Positions 57,818-64,000 of a DNA stretch of 64,000 bases are shown piece by piece; the stretch's first letter is position 1; each line of letters begins with the position of its first letter. A program made the translations under genes and the position numbers. Source of the DNA: Sipunculus nudus. Taxonomy: Eukaryota > Annelida > Sipuncula > Golfingiida > Sipunculidae. The stretch covers positions 11,741,019-11,805,018 of the forward strand of contig CM049306.1 in the NCBI GenBank assembly GCA_026874595.1. The letters run 5' to 3'. Below the pieces are notes generated by a model. The model saw only the letters and a list, made by a program, of their open reading frames with translations, made no database searches and was not told where the DNA came from.

Positions 57818-60429
57818 ATGGAATTGAAGACCCACAATTTAGTATATAGGACTATGAGTAAAAGGAACACATTAAGATGTAGGACTGCACAGTGGAAAAA
57901 GGACTGTAACTTAAGGTTTGTCTCTCAAACACTTCAGAGTTGCATGTGCTTCTATTAAAATATATTATAAACATTTGACTTTCAGATTATATCTAGCTAT
58001 ATATAGAATACCTTTATTCTCAAAATCCTACTTCAAATTATGATCCATTGAAATGTGGTATACTTCATTCTCATTTTTCAGACAGTGCCAACTGTAAAGT
58101 TTAGTCCTATTTTGACCCAAAATTATATTGTGTCAAACACTTATGTTGTCTACTTTTTTAGGTTAGCTATATGGGTTAACCATGGAGTAGTACTTCCTGT
58201 CAAGTTGATTATGTTTTTATCAGGAGGCCTCAGAGTGGCCTGGATAATCTAATAAATGAGCTGTTTGTTTTTCTACTATATATAACTTGATTTTATAATT
58301 GGTAATGGCACTAGTGACTGCTTCTTACACAGAACCATGTATACTTGCTTAATTTGCTAGTGGGCACATTACACGCCATGAATAACTGCAGTAGGGAAGT
58401 TACCAGTTAGGAAAAAGTTGATTTCCTCCTATTGCTGAAAATCAGTTTAACTCATTTCTATCTTGTGTTCCTTATGCTAGGCTTAATAGCAGAAATAGAT
58501 AGCCAAAGTTTATATTGGAAAGTCATTTCACTTCTTTGGAAGGAGTGCCTCCAGGATCCATTTAAGCAAATTAGCATTGAACTAAATAATTCATTATTTC
58601 ATCGTTTTGTAAGCAAAATAATCTGTGTTACCTAAAAATCTTCTATGCAGTATTTTGCCAACAAATATTAAATTTGCATTTTCTAATGATGCAATTGCCT
58701 CTTCCACAAAAATATACAGTGTAGATATGAAATACTCAAGTTCAAGAACTTGTTACTAAGGCAAAACATATTCCATGAATATCTTGTCGAGTGGCATATT
58801 TTGTCCTGTGATTCATGGATCTGTGATTGTCTAGAAAGACTACTGTTGTCTGCAAGAATATATAGAGGTGTCTGTGTGATTTCAGACTGATTGACTGGTC
58901 CTTGCAGATTGGTGCCCTCTGGGGTATCCCATAATGCCTAGGATTGAGGGAATTATGGGTAATATGCCCACATCAATCAAGGAAACCATTTGAAAAGTCT
59001 CCCTTTAGATTTATAATAAATTGACCCCCATTGATCCTGCAGCCTATCATTTGATGTTATTGAGCAACTCTTATATATAAGCCTTAAATTGTCCTCTATT
59101 TTTGTTACATGTCTGACACATATATGATTATCTAAATGTGACTAATTTTATACTCTTTTCCAGTGGACTCATCCAGCATTAAACTTAAATTTAGGATTAA
59201 GATAATTCAGGAACGGAGACATTAATTGTAGTTATGTTATGACACCAGAGAGTGATGAAATAAAACATGTAAGTTTAATATTTATTTCTTATAATATTGG
59301 TGATATACATTATTTAGAATAATGCAGCACTTGGTTCAATGTAAGCTGATAGTTCCAAGTGTCAACCCACCAGATTCATGGCAAAATTTAATTCAGAGCT
59401 TCAGAATAGGGCATGACTTCTTTACTACCCAAATCCTTCTTAAAGAAAAGTTTAAATCCACAAGGATTAGTAATGACATGAAATCTAATTATCCTATTAT
59501 TCCCTGCTGTAGAAGAGATTAACACCTAAATGGGCTGTGTTAATTTAATTGTTCTTAATTCCTTTTAACCACAATGTAGCAAGAAAATAGTGACATATAT
59601 CTTTCACAGACAGTCAGTATATTACACAATAAGCATCAATGCCCTCAGCTTCTTTATAAAAGAGGCTAGGCTTCAAGTTTCAGAAGCAAATCCAGAAGGA
59701 AGGCCCCAGGGATCTGGACTGCCCCCCCCCCTTTAGAAGCCACAACCTTTGTTTAAGAGTTTCTGGCCAATTTTACGGCCTAGACCCTTCTTTTTCTGGA
59801 ACTTTTGACTTTTTTAAGGCTTTGTCATTAGTCCTTCTGGGTGGGACCCCTACTTTTCCTAAATCCTGGATCCTTCTCATTTCCAAAGAAAGGAATTCTA
59901 CAGAGTAGGACCTGCTACAGTAATTGCTGTCTGTGTGACCAAGGAGGGTGTACATGGGACAATGTATGGGTCAGCTGATAAGAGGCAGCTGGTGTGTTCT
60001 TCTGAATGAGGATCTTGTAGGTTCATTTGATGGTGGAGATACTCCTGACCCAGAGTTAAACTGAGTGTAGATCAAGTCTAACATGGTAGAAAATGTTGAG
60101 GGAAATTTTATGGTAGATTGTATAAAAGCTTGTAAATGTTTAACTAGAGCCGCATTGAAAATATGAAACTACCTTGCCTGTAATTAATAGTGGATGGTTT
60201 TGGCCAATTAGAAACCTTCTCTGCAGATAGTTTAGATTTTTGCTATTTAATATAATAAAGATTATTAATATAATATAATTAAAAAGGAGTCATTAAATGG
60301 TTCCCAATTTAATTGTTGGTATCCATATCTTCATCTGAATAATATAAAAAACTTATGGTCAAAGACCAAAGTTTGGTCAATAGTCTGATTGGCACTTTTC
60401 TCTTGTATAATATTTTTGGCCTATACATT
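57818..60429. other. Unique AT-rich DNA, nothing recognised
   Basis: A C-run lies near 59,722-59,731. Short ORFs only. Confidence 0.3.
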
Positions 60430-60640
60430 ATTGATGCCTTTTTGGCTCCATAAAAGGTGAATTCTGTATTAACCTGCTGGCCATGACCAGTACCCCATTC
60501 AGGTTTAGAGTGTGCACTTTTATGGTTAAGACCTAAGATCTGGGTCTCTGTACGGAGAAGAACCCGCACGCAACTCAAACCTACCATTGTGAGATCACAG
60601 GTTGAAAGCCCCAACCTTAACTACAGCACTATACTCCAGT
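60430..60640 (-). mobile_element. Old tRNA-derived SINE (probable)
   Basis: On the minus strand an A-box-like 'TATAGTGCTGTAGTTAAGG' (60,633-60,615) is followed about 53 nt later by a B-box-like 'GTTTGAGTTGC' (60,580-60,570). A GC-richer body follows ('GGGTTCTTCTCCGTACAGAG', 'GGTCTTAACCATAAAAGTGCAC'). The ends and duplication could not be found, and it appears eroded. Confidence 0.45.
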
Positions 60641-61484
60641 AGCAAATCCTCTTTTCATGTGCATGAAAAACAAATAAACAGAAAGACGATCATCTAAAGG
60701 GGCACACAAAAATGGCAGAAACATAAACTTTTCAAGCTTTACTTGCTGAAAGTAATTACTTAAGTTGGCCATCTCTACCTATATATAATCTTAAAAATAA
60801 TCAGAGTTACAGGAAAGGATATTTATTGGAAATCCCAGAAGAAATGTTATCTTCAGAATCTGGGGTAGAGATTCTCTGCAAGATAGATTTAGGAGATAAA
60901 CTTCCTATAAATATGTCCTGCCTGCAATCAAGTATTGTGTGATGTACAGAGACATGTGGAAAATCACATCAGATTCCTTGGGAAACCTGCATGTCATGAT
61001 AGGAATTCAGGACTTTCGACCTAGGTAGATGACCCAATAGCATGTAGTATTGAATTTCTGTCATGCTATAGCTCTTAAATAAGCAAAACATATTATTTAA
61101 ATTGATCTTGGTCAGTCATATTTAACTAATCACAGAATTTGGCCATTGCTTCTTTATTTTTCGAAACAGTCTCAGTTTATATTTATATTCCTCTTTGTTC
61201 TGCGAGATATAAGCTGTTGCATTTTATGTTTTTCATCAAGCTTTTTACAGGGAACTTAATGTTAAGCCCAGGGACTGCTTGATGTAAGTTGAAGTGTTCT
61301 GTGATTTCAGCTAGCATTATTATTTTTTTATCAGTTTCAGTGCAAAAATTTAAACTGACACAGCTACTTTGCTCACTGCTTTGCCACCAGTTATCCTATA
61401 TTGTAATTATTAAGTCAATTAATATATATTAATTTTTCCAGTAAATATCATCAAAAATTTCTTTTTTGATTGATGGTGATAATT
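60641..61484. other. Unique AT-rich DNA, nothing recognised
   Basis: No feature was supported. Confidence 0.3.
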
Positions 61485-62215
61485 TTTGGCTCAGCTGACA
61501 ATGACTCATCTGGGCTATGGTCGTGGTCCATTGTCTGTAGTCTGTCCTTCTGCTTGTCTGTCCGTCTGTAGATGTGGCACGTTTTGAAACAGTTAGACCT
61601 AGGAATCCAAAATTTGGCATAATGTTAGATGTCCCCAAGATCTCCTACCAAGCCAGAACTGGGTCTTTGCGACTTTGTTCCTTTGAGAAATTAAGAAAAA
61701 ATCTCAATTTTTTATTAAAAACATATTTTCACACTTCAGGACTGCCTAATATCAAAATCTGTTTTTCCTCATATTTACCATAAATATTCCTCTATATAGT
61801 TCCTATATACATGCCAGAAATAAGGTCTGTTATATATAATTTAAAATGTTATGGGCTCAAACATTATGCATTTTTTTTAAAAATCAGAAAAGATATTTGA
61901 TCGCTTAACACAAAACATGTTAAAGCTAAGGACTTTTTTTCAGTAATATAACTCTAATTAATCAAAATTCAATTGTATACCTAAAATTATATCAAAATCT
62001 TTTAAATTTTTTAGAATATCAGCAAAAATATAAAATTGGTACCTTAAATTTTGCCAAAATTTGACCATGGCACTTTTTTCCCCGTAAGTATATTAAATTT
62101 ATTTTTCAAAGCCAGGATACATGTGGATTTAATCTGTTGAATTCTGAAATTTGAAAGTAAAAGCTTAAAAATTATTCTAATTATTGAAGTTTTTCAGATG
62201 CTCTAATGTATTTGC
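61485..62215 (+). repeat. Hairpin-headed element, second subfamily, single part
   Basis: The head is 'tttttggctcagctgacaatgactcatctgggctatggtcgtgg' (hairpin about 61,488-61,515), followed by GTCC/GTCTGTCC DNA and 'gatgtggcacgttttgaaac'. The body matches 47,200-47,800 almost base for base in places ('ggcataatgttagatgtccccaagatctcctaccaagcc', 'ttcctata(t)acatgccagaaat', 'gaccatggcac'). It ends near 'gtatttgcattttgtat'. Confidence 0.78.
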
Positions 62216-63215
62216 ATTTTGTATATCCAAGACCCCACTCTTGCTCACTACATCCTTGCCTAGGTAACCTTTTTAGTGATGCAGCTCTGGCAGAACATCC
62301 CTGCTGTAATAAACATACACTTATTCTCATGGGCCCTACCCTAACACCCCCCCCCCCCCCACCACCACCACCATTTATATTGCAACACATGGTTTGTTAT
62401 TGTCAACTGTATTTCTTTAAATGTAAAGCTGTTTTTGGTCCAATGTGCACAACTTTCTTGAAATAGTAATTCAAGAAGTAATCCAAGAGATGCCACATTG
62501 TTATGATGTAGCATTTTTAAGAATTATTTCCTTTTAAATAATTAAACAAAATATAATTTAACCCATCAGCAGGCATAATTTGATAATACATAAAACAAAA
62601 CAAATCATGGATAAATAAAGGTGCAATTTAATATTGTGAATTTTGGAGTGTTATTTTCATAAATCTATTGCTTTGAAAATTTAAAACATATGTTTTATAA
62701 AAAAAAAAGAAATATATCTGTGTGCATACTGTGATGTCACCTGGCTTAATTAAGTATAAATGTTGATGCCATTTAGATTTGTGAATCAATTTAAATATTC
62801 AGATATATATGATATACTGTAAATATATAGTAAAATTTATAAACTTTAAAAAAATGACTTAACAAAAGAATAGTAGGATCTAATGCAAATATTTATTCAT
62901 TATTTTCCTGTATAAGTAGAATGGAAATTAAAGTTATTTGTTATGTTTTCCATCTCCCTGCCTGTTTTTAAATATTTAAAAATAATTTCATTTAAATTAA
63001 ATTTTATCCTTTACGTTTATATATGCAGAGGTGCTGTAACTCCCACCAGTCCCTGTAAGCACCATTGAATTTAATTCGGTATTCTGTATTTATATCCAAA
63101 GGTGTTGTAACTCTCCCCCCCCCCCAGTCATTGAGCCCTAGTTCCTAAGCACTGAGGATAGTATTTTTATTGCAACTTAAAAAAATCTATGGTGATGCAG
63201 TTATTACTGTCACAA
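62216..63215. other. Unique AT-rich DNA with C-runs
   Basis: C-runs at 62,346-62,360 (followed by CCA repeats) and about 63,114-63,125. No gene was found. Confidence 0.3.
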
Positions 63216-63252
63216 TCAGCTGAGCGCCATGACCCATTGGTCCCTTGTTATG
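63216..63252 (+). repeat. Solo end of the TCAGCTGAG-type MITE
   Basis: 'tcagctgagcgccatgacccattggtcccttgtta' matches the left end of the 49,887-50,046 MITE at most positions. No right-hand partner is visible. Confidence 0.55.
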
Positions 63253-64000
63253 TAATTAATTTAATTAGCATTGGGGGACAAGTGGTAACAGGCATATCTA
63301 ACTCAGATACAAGTCCCAGTAATCACATATGTTTAGATTAGCTTTTCGGTTTCCAAATTTCCCTGCTAATCATTTTCCAAAATTTTCATTGTCTCGTAGA
63401 ATTTAAGGATCAATTGTGCATCAACTGATAGTTGAACCTGTAATTTAAAATAGCTCATTAAATGTAAATTTGTGTCAGTTGTTTTGGTTAAAATGAGAAG
63501 TGCAATATGAGGTTATATGTAGTTAAGACATGCTAGTCATAGTAACCAGGGGCTGGCCGGTTAAGTACATGGTCACAGCCAGACTCATAGTGTTGGACGA
63601 TAATGATAAGACATCGTGCAAGATCAAGTATAATGGGAGGGAGTTTATAAACTTGACCTCGAACTACTTTGACCTCAAACTTGACGGGGCCTATCCTGAT
63701 ACCTGACCTTTATTAGTAAAAGGTAGACCTTTGATAAAAATATGCCGGAGACACTGATTCAACCACACACAGGCTATTTGTTTTGTTTATATCATATGTT
63801 TATAACATGGGTACCTGCCAAAATAATCAAAACACTTTTGACATCTGTCAACATGCCAAGCAAACCAGAGTTATGCAAAGTTTTACAGCTACTTACCTTT
63901 TAACTTCCACATATATACAGCCAACCACCTTATAATAGGTTTCACTTTTTTACCGTTTTTCACTTTTTTTGTGTTTACTAACATCTCATTGATAAACGTG
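63253..64000. other. Unique DNA with clustered GACCT half sites
   Basis: 'ttgacctcgaac', 'tttgacctcaaac', 'cctgaccttta' and 'gtagacctttga' cluster at about 63,650-63,735. This may be chance or another decayed copy of the DR1-containing module. No gene was found. Confidence 0.3.

Noticed and set aside
1-64000. CRISPR arrays, operons, prophage or other prokaryotic systems
   Set aside because: The tandem repeats lack regular unique spacers, and the window contains SINEs, TA-flanked MITEs and a BEL/Pao element, which mark it as animal DNA.

Overview
This is AT-rich, mostly non-coding eukaryotic DNA from an invertebrate animal. The only convincing protein-coding gene is the gag-pol ORF of a BEL/Pao LTR retrotransposon. 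Around it lie tRNA-derived SINEs, short terminal-inverted-repeat elements, many minisatellites, and a hairpin-ended repeat family with internal tandem units. That mixture fits a mollusc, and most readily a bivalve. The placement rests on repeat style and general knowledge, not on a diagnostic host gene. I found no tRNA, rRNA, CRISPR, operon or prokaryotic feature, and no host gene I could name.

Layout. 1-5.7 kb: dense dispersed repeats, including a head-to-head junction of hairpin-ended elements and a five-unit tandem array. 6.5 kb: a 115-bp near-perfect palindrome. 7.1-7.4 kb: a complete tRNA-type SINE with a 12-bp target duplication. 8.2-8.9 and 19.3-20.0 kb: two diverged inverted copies of one repeat, on either side of the retrotransposon. 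10,589-18,851: a complete BEL/Pao element on the minus strand, with 516-bp LTRs that look identical, a TATAG target duplication, an intact ORF of about 2,024 residues, and a leader built from three minisatellites. 20-33 kb: largely unique DNA with small minisatellites and one candidate signal-peptide first exon. 33-36 kb: two SINE-like direct repeats and a short hairpin-ended element. 36-41 kb: nothing recognisable. 41-43.3 kb: two tandem arrays (about 146-bp and 39-bp units). 44.2-45.1 kb: an 864-bp TA-flanked non-autonomous element. 47.1-49.1 kb: a second subfamily of the hairpin-ended repeat. 49.9-52.8 kb: a small MITE, an inverted multi-unit array and a hairpin-ended copy colinear with the start of the window. 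57.6 kb: a 180-bp pogo/Tigger-like MITE. 60-62.3 kb: an old SINE and one more hairpin-ended copy.

The most interesting observation is in the BEL/Pao element. The 12 bases directly after its 5' LTR, where a tRNA primer-binding site should lie, do not start with the usual TGG. They are perfectly complementary to a segment inside the element's own LTR, followed downstream by an ATTAAA poly(A) signal. This suggests Tf1-style self-priming or a genome-cyclisation pairing, which I do not know of in BEL/Pao elements. The second theme is a hairpin terminal module shared by at least two unrelated repeat bodies, resembling Helentron-type non-autonomous elements. The third is a related repeat that carries nuclear-receptor DR1-like motifs.
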